DNA from: Trichomonas tenax | Taxonomy: Eukaryota > Parabasalia > Trichomonadida > Trichomonadidae | Length of the DNA stretch: 35,380 nt | Assembly (NCBI GenBank): GCA_023091735.1 | Contig: JALKBU010000523.1 | Span: 1-35,380, forward strand | Reading direction: 5' to 3' | Part shown: piece by piece, positions 18,959 through 29,131 of the stretch | Layout of the letters: each line of letters begins with the position of its first letter | How positions within the stretch are numbered: position 1 is the first letter of the stretch | Program-made: the position numbers and the translations under genes | Notes under the pieces: generated by a model | The model's database searches: none | What the model was told of the DNA's origin: nothing | The model's input: only the letters and a program-made list of their open reading frames with translations

Positions 18959-19132
18959 ATGAAATATTTTGATTCATGGCATTTTCTACGAGTCTCTGAG
19001 GTTGCTAAGGCACCATATGTCTATAGATGGAGCTCTGGCACAATAGTCCGCAGAACTATCTATATATCACCCACACTCGGAAAATCAACATTCCAATCAT
19101 CTTGGCGAAGTGTCTCTCTCAAGGGGAGTTAA
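18959..19132 (+). other. 57-codon orphan ORF in a GC-richer patch
   Basis: ATG to TAA, starting MKYFDSWHFLRVSEVAKAPY and rich in Arg, Ser and Tyr. It fills a patch that is clearly less AT-rich than the rest of the desert and begins 20 nt after the inverted-repeat series. No Inr is seen before it. It could be a gene relic, a piece of a mobile element, or chance. Confidence 0.2.
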
Positions 19133-21440
19133 GACTCCATGTAATTAATGATTATTCAGTTTTAATATGGGTATCTGTAAAGTATGATCTCAAGAAACTA
19201 TGTTAATCAGCCAACAGAGTGTGAGCTTTATGGTAGCTCAAAAATTACAGAATCACGCAATTTTGCTTTCTTTTAACAGAAACATCTATATTTCAATCTA
19301 TATTATCCTTCTGCATGCACAAGAGGACAACGGAGAATGGAATATAGTTGTTTATAGTTATTTTTCAATAATTTGATAATATTAAATAGAGTTTTGATAC
19401 TTTTGATTGGCGATGAGAAATGTACAGTGTGTATGAATGAATTCTACTTATGCTTATTAGTCTATATCGTCAATATTGAAATAATCAGTATTAATTGCTT
19501 AATAAAAAAGACTAATTTTTTATGATTAGATTGTAAATGTGCATTATAATATGTGCACGTGTTAAAAATACAATTTTGATTTTTTGACATTTTGATGCAA
19601 TCACTTTACATTGTCAAAATTATATATCATAAGCATTTTTGCTATTTACGCTGTTTCTGATAAGTTTCTCTGTGCAGGAAGGATGCACACGTATACAAAA
19701 TAATATATACTGAATAGCATCAAAATTTAAGTGAATATTTTTAATATTTTCTCATTCACATCCATATACATGTTGGGTGCTCAACGCAGCAGGCGAAAGC
19801 ATGTAACCAAGTACATATGTTATGAAATAAGAGATTTGAGAAAATAATTTTTTATTTTTCTGAATTTGAGGCTTGTGAAAGCGCACAAATGACACACTCT
19901 CATATGAGTAGTATAGTTTTACTTTTAATCTTACATAGCATATGATATTTTTTTGATGAATCTAATCATATGTTATAATTAGCTATTTATGATAAACAAA
20001 TGCTCTACACACACTACAATTTAGTGCTTCATGTCAAACAATCCCCAATCACTCTTCTGAATATAAGATATTACATATTTTTCATAAAATATTATAATAA
20101 ACCATCAAAAACTGTGGGCATGTAATAAGACATCTTTGAATAGCATGCAGACTTCTTAAATACACACAATTTCATGGATTAAGCAATCATAATAATTCTA
20201 GCATCGGGAGAATGCACATTAGCACAAATATTTATACAAAGGCAACAACAACATACAAATTGATGCACTCCAAATAACACATCGGTATTCAGTCACTTTT
20301 GAGATATTAATTTAGAGTGTATCTCGACAATGCAGCAATATATTTTTGTTAAATTTTTTCTATCTATTATACACACTATATAATATTCATATATCTATTC
20401 AACAGTTTGATATCCCTCTTCAAATCTTGATTTGTCAAAATATTGTTTTGAAATCTACATCTTTTTTCTACATATTGAATTAAACACATTACAGACATAT
20501 TAAACACATCTAATAGTATCTGACAATACTGATTGAATCGAAGAATAACGACATAAGCCATTATGCATAGATCAGATTATCTTGAAAAATTGTGTTTGGA
20601 GGAATTTAAACCGTTGATCATATAACACACAACAAGCAAAAGCTATTTCCTTAATATTGCAAAATCAAGTGAGATTCTGTTATTTTGATATCCAATATAT
20701 AGTTTATAAAATTCATTCAAAACTCAATATATTCATCAGAAGAAACTGTCTATGATAATGGCTGTTTAGAAATTCCTTTAAACCTCTTCCTTCCCCAAAA
20801 CTACAAACTACACCAAAAATTGTCGGTATAGTTTGTCTTCTCCTCATGCCAAATTTCAAGAAAAAGTTTAACATTTGTATTAAATTTTACGATAAATAGT
20901 CTCAATTATATCCAAAAATGATATACTAAAAAGATTATTTTACAAATTCTCGATAATAAACGCAAAATTGAGAAATTTAAATCCGAAAACAGCGAAAACA
21001 TTCCTAATATTGGTTTTCAAGGTACAGTATTATATCTGTTTTTAAGCAATTCAATAATATTTTTGACAAACTGAAAGAATTGAGTGCGTTTTTATTGAAT
21101 CATCCGATGATGTATACTGAGATATGCATTATTACATCGATTATATCTTTAATAAAATTGAATATGCGGAAGTTTGAGATGTTTACAAAATTCCCACATA
21201 TGCTTTGCTCAATATCATATTTCGACTAACAATTTTAAGTAAAAAAATATTTGATAGTTATTCAAATAATTGAGGGAATATATTAGCATTTTGTTGGTGT
21301 TATAATGATATATAAGGTCTAAATATGACGAAATGCATAATAGATTGATTTATTTGAATTTTAGAATTTCTGCATTGTTTTTGTGTATAACAAAGCATAT
21401 TGGGATAAAATTGAATTGAATATTTTTGACATTTTTCAAA

Positions 21441-22352
21441 ATGAATGAAAAAATATGCGAGACATTGATGAATCACAAGTATCAGCTGTTAAATTACTTG
21501 AACAAAGGTGCCTGTGGATGGGTGTTCACTGTTTACAGTATTAAATATAATGCAGAGTTCGTTTGCAAAGTTTCTTTCCAAAGTTGCCATGATTTGACGA
21601 TTGAGAGATCATTCAATAGGGAGGTTACTGCTTTGACAAAACTTGTGCATCCAAATATTGTGCGTATATACGATGTATTCAAAAATGATGATCTAATGTT
21701 CATCATTATGGAATATTGTAAGAGAGGAAGCTTATTGGACCGCTTAAAAAACAGTGCTCAGCCAATGGACCCTAAGCTATTGGAAGATTACGCTAGAGAA
21801 ATAATCGAAGCATTAGATTACATGCATTCGAATGGATTTGCACACTGCGACATAAAGCCAGCCAACATAATGATAGATGAACATGGTAGAGTTAAGTTGG
21901 CTGACTTTGGACTTTCACATCCGGTAAATCCATCTGATGCGTGTCAGTTCTGCGGTTCACTGAACTACATGTGTCCTGAAATCCTCTGTGGAACACATTT
22001 TGACCCATACAAAAGCGATGTGTGGGCGCTCGGTGTAACTTTATATCTGATGCTTACTTTGAGTATTCCATATAAGGGGAAGAGCTACCAACACGTGATG
22101 AAAGAGATAGATGCAGGATACACACCTATTGACGATTACAAAGAAAAATCACCAATCATCGTGAAAATTATTGAATATTGTCTCCAAATTAACCCAGAAG
22201 ATAGAACAACAATAAAAGGAATCAAAAAGTTATTAGAGAAGTCTAAACCTGTTATTCAAAAGCATGATTCACTCGGAGTTTGCAAACTCATCAAAAAATC
22301 GTCCAGAATCATTGTACCTGGCAACAGAAGGCTCACAGTACATATTTACTAA
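21441..22352 (+). CDS. CAMK-like Ser/Thr protein kinase
   Basis: A 303-residue single-domain kinase. The frame extends five codons upstream only to a TTG, so the ATG at 21441 is used. Motifs: glycine loop KGACGWVF (22-29), Lys43 in FVCKVSF, Glu61, HCDIKPANIM (135-144), DFG (155-157), MCPE in place of APE (177-180), and SDVWALGVTLYLML (192-205). All catalytic residues are present, but the HRD Arg is Cys136, so it is a non-RD kinase that probably does not need activation-loop phosphorylation. The overall pattern (LADFGLSH, YKSDVWALGV) is nearest the CAMK/SNF1-like group, greatly expanded in trichomonads. The short 35-residue tail has no recognisable domain. The stop lies in CTAAAT (a TAAA signal). 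There is no perfect Inr; GACATTTTT lies 20 nt before the ATG. Confidence 0.92.
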   Translation: MNEKICETLMNHKYQLLNYLNKGACGWVFTVYSIKYNAEFVCKVSFQSCHDLTIERSFNREVTALTKLVHPNIVRIYDVFKNDDLMFIIMEYCKRGSLLDRLKNSAQPMDPKLLEDYAREIIEALDYMHSNGFAHCDIKPANIMIDEHGRVKLADFGLSHPVNPSDACQFCGSLNYMCPEILCGTHFDPYKSDVWALGVTLYLMLTLSIPYKGKSYQHVMKEIDAGYTPIDDYKEKSPIIVKIIEYCLQINPEDRTTIKGIKKLLEKSKPVIQKHDSLGVCKLIKKSSRIIVPGNRRLTVHIY

Positions 22353-23831
22353 ATCTTGTTTATATTTTTTGATAATTTTCCAATTTTTTCGGAATTTACT
22401 TCAATTAACATGATTTTCTCTTATAGAACATCATATTTCTCATTGGTTAAATGAATTCTCTATGCTAGAGCATTAAATAATTAATTTTGTCATAAATCAT
22501 GACATTATTATTAAATTTTGGATTTGTGACCATTTTACTTAGTGAATTATATCAAAATTTGTCAATTAATTAGATATTTCAACGCATGAAGTCAATTAAA
22601 TAATCAAATTCTATGCTGTTAATGAAGATTGTTCCGGAATGATATGTTTTTCTTTTATAAAGGATACTGTTAATTATGTATTTCATATTTTCAATCTTAA
22701 AACTCTTTAGCAATGATCTTTTATTCACAATTAAAGAGAATATATTACTTTACCTTTATAAATCATCTAAAGTCTTTGATGGGCATATCTGGAACGTGCT
22801 ACTACAAGTCAACACATGATTCATAGATGGTATTATGGCGAATAAAAGCAACTTTAATTTATATATTTTACTATTGCTGCTCAATAAAGAAATACAAAAT
22901 ACTCAATTGGTTCTGCTATGAGAATTCTTTTGTCAAGAAAAAAAAATTCTTAAATACTGCCATTATATATATTCTGCACATTTGAACAGCTTTGTCCAAT
23001 CTCATTTCATATCTATCATATGCATGATGAGTTTTCAATGATGAATGCATATTATAATTAAATGAAATGCCTTTGATTATGTAATAATCATTCATTTTTG
23101 ACAATATGATGCCCCCAAGAGCAATGACTCTAAGTACCGAGAACATGATCAAGGGTCTAAATAACTGGAATTTTGCTTATTGTATATTAAATGAAATTGG
23201 GAATGTAAAACTCGTTCTTGTTATAAAATAACAAAAATTGAATTTTCAAAAAAAGAAAAACTTCGAAATTAGAGTTCATGGACTTTAAAATGTTCCTCAA
23301 AACTAAAGGAGTACAAGATATTGCAATAATTGACTGCAATTTTATTATTTTCCTCGAAAAAATTTAACCATAATAATGATGTCACTCACAGACGCAATTT
23401 AAAAATATTTTATGCTCAGAATGACAAAAATGCATTTCATTCTAACGCTCAAAGATCAGAACTTGATTCTATACATACTTTCAGTTTTCTTTGATTAATT
23501 ACATGTATTTGGATGCTAAAGAGGTTTATTGACACAAGCAAAAACAAAATCCATTTGATTCTCCATTATCAAACATCAAAAAGAGTTATTTATCAAACAA
23601 AAGCAAAAAATGATGTTTATTCATTCAAATGAAAATGAGAAGAATAAGACAAAGATGTATTCAAAAGAATCAAATATCATGATTTCAAGAGTGATATATC
23701 ATACAGCATAAACGATAACAATATTCCATCAATGAATGTTTTTGATAAAGCAGAAAGTCAAGAAGTTCCAAAAAAGAAAACTAATATGTTTTTAATTGTT
23801 TGTTTGGATTAAAATAATCAACAATTTTTGT
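22353..23831. other. Spacer with gene relics
   Basis: 1.5 kb without an intact gene. It holds a 30-bp scrap of the neighbouring beta-helix gene family at 22792-22821. Less AT-rich bits near 22621-22660 and 23105-23155 may be further decayed coding sequence but could not be matched by eye. Confidence 0.4.
22792..22821 (+). pseudogene. Scrap of a Pmp-like beta-helix gene
   Basis: Thirty bases match the minus-strand gene at 24500-24529 at 29 of 30 positions, in the opposite orientation; both can read TCYYKSTHD. In this copy a stop follows within four codons and the surroundings are not open, so it is a decayed fragment of a sister copy. Confidence 0.65.
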
Positions 23832-24866
23832 TTAACAGCATGTGACAGCATATAAATGCATCATTGAGTTAATTTTGCAGACATTCTTAGGGACAATTGT
23901 TTCTTCATATTGATATTCAATGTGACATTTTCCTGTGTTGAAATATGAAAAATTGATATTAAATCCATTTTCAATTTTGTTGCTCGAAGATAAGATGCAA
24001 TTATCTGTTGTTGTTGAATCAAAATAGCATGAATTCAATGTGATGGTGGTTGAAGCACCATCAATAGAAAAAAGAGGATCTCCAATGTTTCCATAAATAC
24101 AACAATTTTCGAATTTTAAATTTTTCTGGCCTCGAATAATGCCTGAAGATGTTGTATATATTCTTTTGTTTCCAATGATAGATGTTGATATAATATTCGC
24201 TGATGTCATTGAATGAGGAGCAAAAACACTATATTTTTTTTGTGAATTATTTTTGATATTATTGTACTTGAATGAAATATCATCGTTTTGACCTACTTGA
24301 TGTCCATAAGCTGAATATTGATTGCATTTATTATTTGTTATATTGACATTAGAAATGGTTTCAAATCCTGTACGAATAAAAATAGTAATACTTCCAACGT
24401 CAGTATTTCTTCCGCATGATGAAACCGATGAAAGATTAAGAAAAAGTGTGTTCGATGAACTGCTTGGCATTTCAATACAAAATGCAACGCCAATACTCAA
24501 ATCATGGGTTGACTTGTAGTAGCACGTTCGATCTTGAATGAAGTGGCCTTGACTCTTAAAAGAAAGAGAACCACCAACTTCATATTTTGGATTATCGCAC
24601 TCTGTGAATGATGAATCTTCAATCAAAAGTATTACATTATTACTGGAATCAACTCTGACTGCACTTGATGTATCGATTTTGGAAAATTTGCAAACCTTTA
24701 AGTAAAAGTTTCCTTCTGTTGCACTGAAGTATGTTGTTAAGTCAGATTTCGTTTCATGTTGTATTGATGAGTCGAAGTAATCGTTCCAATCGTTAAAAAT
24801 TCAGAAAAAACAAACAATGAATTGTTTTACATTGAAAATAATGAAGATTTTTGACAAGTAAATCAT
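23832..24866 (-). pseudogene. Pmp-like beta-helix surface protein gene with one in-frame TGA
   Basis: From the ATG at 24866 the frame reads 21 codons of mostly hydrophobic, signal-peptide-like sequence (MIYLSKIFIIFNV...), then TGA at 24803-24801. It continues open in the same frame for 322 codons to TAA at 23834-23832. No other ATG lies near the second part. The body is Asn/Ser/Cys-rich with repeated short strands and Cys-containing turns (ISNVNITNNKC, NLKFENCCIYGN, TITLNSCYFDS). That pattern is typical of right-handed beta-helix proteins related to chlamydial Pmp proteins, a large surface family in trichomonads. No membrane helix is found at the C-terminus (ends MMHLYAVTCC), unlike the usual type I layout, so the 3' end may also be truncated. 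A single base change would account for the break; a read error or an allele difference is also possible. Confidence 0.7.
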
Positions 24867-25185
24867 TTAAAATACATTTTGTCATGTAAAGTCATATTTC
24901 CAACAAAGTGTTTCATAGTAATTCATTTATTTTTTATTTGCTTTATAGTAACAAGTTTTTTTATGATATATGTAAAGTTTACGTATCAGTTTTGATGTTT
25001 GCAAATGAAATCCTTCGTTTGATGCAATGTTTTTATTACGAATCCATGATCAGCATATAGTGAGAGCAAATTATTTAAAGTTATAATAATAGAAAATTAG
25101 TAATCATATTTTCTTTCTGTTCCTCCCACAAATTACAAAGTTTTTTGTGCTCGGCCTCGTTTCTCATTTCTTCAGGTGACTCCTA
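24867..25185. other. Spacer between two broken genes
   Basis: It contains TTTTGTCATGTAAAGTCATA at 24878-24897, similar to the arms of the MITE-like element at 7826. Nothing else is seen. Confidence 0.4.
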
Positions 25186-26200
25186 TCACCCCTTGAGCTT
25201 CTGCACAAAACTGGCGAGTTCGTTCATTTCGTCCATCTGCTGTGAGGACCTCTCGTGGAGGAGAGGACCATCGTGCGCTCTGATATTTGTTGCAATGTAT
25301 GCGAGAACGGACTGTTCGAATGTCATTCATGGTATCTTCTGCCTCTTTGAAGATTGAAGCATCGACGATATCATACGATGCTAGCATCTTCCTGATCTTA
25401 GCCCCGAATTCTGCTGAGTGCTTTGCAACATGAGCGATGATGTCTCTTGGGCGAATGAGTTCTGCCTGGAGAGATTCTGCGAGTTCTGGACATCCTAGAA
25501 CAGAGACTCTTGGAACGAATGTGAATGCATGTGGGCGTGTCAGACATGAACTTCTGGTGATCCTTGTTTGTGTCGAGATACCCGAATGCTGGTTCTCCTT
25601 CGAAGTCTTCGCATCTTGGAAGCATTGGGTCTGGGAGATAATCAGCATCCCTGAAGGCTTCATCGAGCTTGAGAGAAGCATCTAAGACTTGGATGTTGAG
25701 ATTGAGCTCCTTCACAAGCTCTCGGAGCTCTGAGGACTTTTCGGACCACTTCTCGATCGATCTGCTGTGATTCGAAATCTTTGGAAGAAGGAATTCTGGC
25801 TCGCTCTTCGTCTTGAGGCAGATGATGACATTCAATAGCTCCAGATCCAATGGCGACATGATTGTGATGTATCCTGTTGTGAAAACTGGTGGCAGCTCTT
25901 CCTTCTTTGGCTTCTTTTCCTCTGTTTCCTTCCATTTGCCTTGCCCTCTTCTTCGCCTTTAGACTCATTCTTCTCTTCGTTCTTCACTTCATCTGCCTTT
26001 GGAGCCTCTTCTTTTTTATGTAGCTCTTCTTCCTTTGCCTGCTCTTCTGACCTCGGTTCCTCTGACTCTTCTCCGCCCTCTTTAGCAACCGAGATTCTCA
26101 ATTATGTCTCTTCGATGACTGTTGAGAAGTTGGTGTGTCGAAGAACTCAAAGAGCTTCTAAACAACAGACTTATTTCCAGAGAGATCTGCACCTCTGGTG
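25186..26200 (-). pseudogene. Frameshifted Lys/Glu-rich gene, unrecognised family
   Basis: Coding-like, GC-richer sequence (well above its flanks) runs through all minus frames. A Glu/Lys-rich part (VAKEGGEESEEPRSEEQAKE...) starts after a stop and has no ATG. It shifts frame near 25925 into TEEKKPKKEELPPVFTTGYI and SPLDLELLNVIICLKTKSEP, and shifts again near 25550 into HAFTFVPRVSVLGCPELAES. A further shift near 25320 leads to LAYIATNIRAHDGPLLHERS and ends FVQKLKG-stop at 25186-25188. Upstream of 26101 more out-of-frame remnants (LFEFFDTPTSQQ) continue to about 26200. At least three frameshifts and one stop mark it as dead, yet the amino-acid texture is well kept, so decay is recent. I do not recognise the parent protein; it seems soluble and helical. 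High GC and C-ending codons suggest the parent was well expressed. Confidence 0.7.
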
Positions 26201-26271
26201 ATATGCGTGAATTTTGCATTTTGGATTTTGACTTTATGCTTCGTAATCTGACCATTGTCAAATATTTATTG

Positions 26272-26277
26272 TCACAT
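26272..26277 (+). promoter_or_regulatory. Possible initiator before the 454-codon gene
   Basis: TCACAT with A+1 at 26274, 42 nt before the ATG at 26316. It fits TCA+1-Y-W but the distance is long. Confidence 0.3.
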
Positions 26278-26315
26278 AGTCAGAAAATCAAAAAGTTTTT
26301 CGGTAGTCAGAATTT

Positions 26316-27680
26316 ATGAAGAGGGAGAGAAATCCTTGTTACTTCAAGCCAAAGACCGATAATCCTAAATCCAATTATTACTTCGAGCCTCCGTATGCTT
26401 TCATATGGCATGATAGCGCTCTTGACGTTTTTCAGTTTAATGAATCAATTATTAAAAAAGATCAAGAACTACCAGAGTTAGGTTCACGAGAAAAAGTCTT
26501 AACGTTTACAATAATAAGTGCTGTTGAAGGAATAGTTAAGCTAGATACATCAGCAGAGGAAGCTCATTATATATTTCTTTATGATAAAAAATTACATCGT
26601 TGGAAAGTAGGAGAACAGGATCTGATCCACATCAAAACCGATATCAACATTAAGATTATCAAAAAAGATCCTTTATTAGAAAATCGATTTTTTGTTATCT
26701 CGCCTGATAACAAGTTATACATCCTGCAATTTATCGAAATTGATAAAGCAAAAGTATCATATATAGGTTCTGGATTCTGTGATGTTTATCCATTCAAAGA
26801 TAAATTAATTGCCAAAGTCTTAGATGATCCAAAATCAAAATCATCTAATGTAATAATCAAAACCCGATCAGATATCGGTAATTCTGAATATACCCTCTCA
26901 AATGTTTCCAAAGATGATATATTCTCATCAAATTTGCATTTTAATTCATTATCAAATACGGTAACGATTTATGAGAGCAGTCAGGATGCACAAGGAGACC
27001 CTTGCATATTAGCAAAGTATGATAACGCTCGTCTACTTTGTAATGGTATCAATTCGAAGTATTGTGTAATTTGTTCAGGAAATGATTATTATATTTGCGG
27101 AGCCAAAATTAATATCCCTGAGTCAATTACTGGAGATATAGTTCAAATACTATATAGCGATAGATACATTTGTATTTTCAAGCAAAATAATACCATGAAT
27201 ATCAAAAAGATTGGAGCAATTGATGAACAGAAGTATATTTATGAAGTCAAAAAATATGGCGAATCCATTCAGGCTGCCAAGGCTAAACTCGAATCAATAG
27301 TTCAAAAGTTCGATGCTTTTTTGCCTTCAAATCAAGGCGATTTTGAAGAAGCCCTTCAGCATTCGGGATTTGTTTTATTGAATGCTTGCTCTAACGGAAG
27401 GCTTAAAGCTGCTTTGGAAGCAAATCAAATTCCAGAACCACTGAAGCTCCAAATGGCAGTTGCTCTACTTGAAGTTGCAAGCCAAAAGTTCAGTGTTGCA
27501 GCGCTCCATGCTGCGCGAATTTACGCATCACTGCAAAGATCATCACCACTTGTCAAGTTGGTTATCGACAACCAATACCCGTACTTGATCGAAATGATCA
27601 AGAGCAAACGAAAAATTGCCACTGGAACTTATAATGAAGCCCTCAAACTTGCTAAGAAATCACTCGAAAAACTTATTTAA
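26316..27680 (+). CDS. Hypothetical protein with beta-rich N-terminal part and helical C-terminal part
   Basis: 454 residues, no signal peptide or membrane segment. Residues about 25-310 are rich in short beta strands separated by turns (YIFLYDKKLHRWKV, FFVISPDNKLYILQF, NSKYCVICSGNDYYICG, DRYICIFKQNNTMNIKK), which suggests a degenerate beta-propeller. From about 325 on the protein is helical (SIQAAKAKLESIVQKFDAF, KLQMAVALLEVASQKF, HAARIYASLQRSSPL, TYNEALKLAKKSLEKLI), like a short alpha-solenoid. Propeller-then-helices is an architecture of vesicle-coat and trafficking subunits, but no family motif is recognised and the role is unknown. Unlike its neighbours on both sides it is fully open with normal codon texture. 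The stop is TAA followed by TAATTTT. Confidence 0.8.
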   Translation: MKRERNPCYFKPKTDNPKSNYYFEPPYAFIWHDSALDVFQFNESIIKKDQELPELGSREKVLTFTIISAVEGIVKLDTSAEEAHYIFLYDKKLHRWKVGEQDLIHIKTDINIKIIKKDPLLENRFFVISPDNKLYILQFIEIDKAKVSYIGSGFCDVYPFKDKLIAKVLDDPKSKSSNVIIKTRSDIGNSEYTLSNVSKDDIFSSNLHFNSLSNTVTIYESSQDAQGDPCILAKYDNARLLCNGINSKYCVICSGNDYYICGAKINIPESITGDIVQILYSDRYICIFKQNNTMNIKKIGAIDEQKYIYEVKKYGESIQAAKAKLESIVQKFDAFLPSNQGDFEEALQHSGFVLLNACSNGRLKAALEANQIPEPLKLQMAVALLEVASQKFSVAALHAARIYASLQRSSPLVKLVIDNQYPYLIEMIKSKRKIATGTYNEALKLAKKSLEKLI

Positions 27681-27711
27681 TAATTTTGACGTGTAAATAT
27701 ATTTTTTGACG

Positions 27712-28646
27712 CTCAAATTGGGAAATTGGGCACAAACACGCTTTGTTAAGGCGATGGAAATGTTCTACAGGATGAATGAAAGCAAAAAAATAGTATTTCT
27801 TCATTGACGATGACTCAATCAAAAGTTTTTTCCTGAGTTTGATTCAATCGAAAGTTTTATCTGAGTTTAACTCAAACGAAAACAAAGCCTGTGGTCGCTT
27901 TTACTGTTCCTGGAACAGAGTCCTATACGGAAGCGATGATGATAAATGCTTATTATTCGCTCAGGGCGGTGCTGGCGTCCCTGTTTCCAACGGAGACATC
28001 AAAGAAATCGCTCTGCGCTTAAGAGAATGCAATATAAAGTACAACCAAAGACAATACGCTGGATCGATGAGATTCGTTAAATGCTCTGAAGATGCCATTA
28101 AGTAGAGATGGGAAAAAGCGTTTGTAATCGAAAAACACATTGAAGAATTCTTTACATCAGATTCGACTTGTGAAATCAATAATCGATTCGTTCACAAGCC
28201 TCCTGTTAACTTTCACTTCATGCCATCCGCTCAGATAATAAGATGCCACTACGGCATTAGAACAGATTGGATGAGAAAATCCGATTACGCGACTGTTTTT
28301 ATTGATTAAAGTCCAATATCTTGAAAAGCATTTCCGACTCCATGTAGATCAACAATCATAGGCTCGAGATACAGATTTGGATGGACTATTACCGTTCGCC
28401 CAAAGAATTATGAATGTGAAGGAGTCCCTTCTTCATTCTGCGAAGATGCCTTTGATTCCACGATACGCTGATGACAAGGAAGAAGCTCCAATTGGAATCA
28501 TGCGATATCTCTCAGATACTGCATTCATTAACATCATTTGTGATGATAAAATGAACGATTTGTCATTTGAGCACATCAGATCAACAAACAGAGACATTGC
28601 CTACGCAAGAATGAAATATCCTCCTGTGGAAGAATACAAATGGTGA
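27712..28646 (+). pseudogene. Broken Fringe-like glycosyltransferase (GT31) gene
   Basis: One frame reads GNWAQTRFVKAMEMFYRMNE up to an A7 run (27784-27790). After a one-base shift the next frame starts with TAG and reads YFFIDDDS, the DxD-type sugar-nucleotide/metal motif of GT31 (usually W-Y/F-x-x-x-DDD, so the TAG sits where TGG is expected). It continues CGRFYCSWNRVLYGSDDD and LLFAQGGAGV, where GGAG is the second GT31 landmark. The frame then meets TAG (28103), TAA (28307) and TGA (28322) with coding-like text between them. It continues SRYRFGWTITVRPKNYECEG and shifts once more into the last open stretch ending RMKYPPVEEYKW (stop at 28644). The last part may belong to the same gene or to a neighbour. 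GT31 enzymes are Golgi type II proteins adding beta-1,3-linked sugars. The N-terminal anchor region is missing. Confidence 0.6.
27813..27881 (+). repeat. Tandem repeat of 28-29 bp inside the GT31 relic
   Basis: ACTCAATCAAAAGTTTTTTC... (27813-27841, 29 bp) is followed by a near copy (27842-27869, 28 bp) and a third partial start (27870-27881). Confidence 0.65.
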
Positions 28647-29131
28647 AAAATATAATTCCAAAACGTTTATTCAATAAATTATTTTCGGTAAATAAAATTA
28701 TGTTTTGTGTATTACATAAATCTCATGCATAAAGAAATTTTATAGAAATGTTATTATTTGATTGAACATATTTAAAATTAAAAAAAATTTATGTATTCTA
28801 ATGATACGTTCATGTTTCATTATCCACACATACAAACGGAAAGATTTTTGGAAATCAGATTGAATAATTAGTAAAAATTAATCTTTTATAAAAGTATATT
28901 GGAAATTGAATATGAAATGATTGATTGAATAGTTCAACCGCTGATGAGAAATAGAAGTACATTAAGGAAATATAGTGTTACTGTAGGAAAAACATAAAAT
29001 GAACTAAAATGCCAGCAATTGAAATTTAACATGTAAAGTTCAAATCTTTGACAAACAAATTCTTACATTGAGCACAAAATTGTAGAAAAAAAAGTAAGAT
29101 TTATCAACATCTCTAGATTTTGGATAGGCGT
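28647..29131. other. Convergent intergenic spacer
   Basis: AT-rich, between the GT31 relic and the 3' end of the flavodiiron gene. It holds TTTAACATGTAAAGTTCAAA (29024-29043), one more copy of the ACATGTAAAG motif. Nothing else is seen. Confidence 0.4.

Larger units (their letters stand above)
16796..21440. other. 4.6-kb AT-rich gene desert
   Basis: No protein gene could be supported on either strand. The stretch holds a GC-rich island (17676-17740), a TA microsatellite (18539-18553), a series of three inverted repeats (18742-18939), a 57-codon ORF in moderately GC-rich sequence (18959-19132), and a short structured-looking patch at 19767-19805. No tRNA, rRNA or known snRNA signature was found. 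The last part is the 5' flank of the kinase gene at 21441. Confidence 0.6.

Noticed and set aside
20376..20561. 61-codon minus-strand frame in the gene desert
   Set aside because: Random composition, no promoter match and no recognisable motif.
25941..26201. Ser-rich plus-strand frame over the Lys/Glu-rich gene
   Set aside because: It is the mirror of the Glu/Lys codons on the minus strand, which carries the coding texture.
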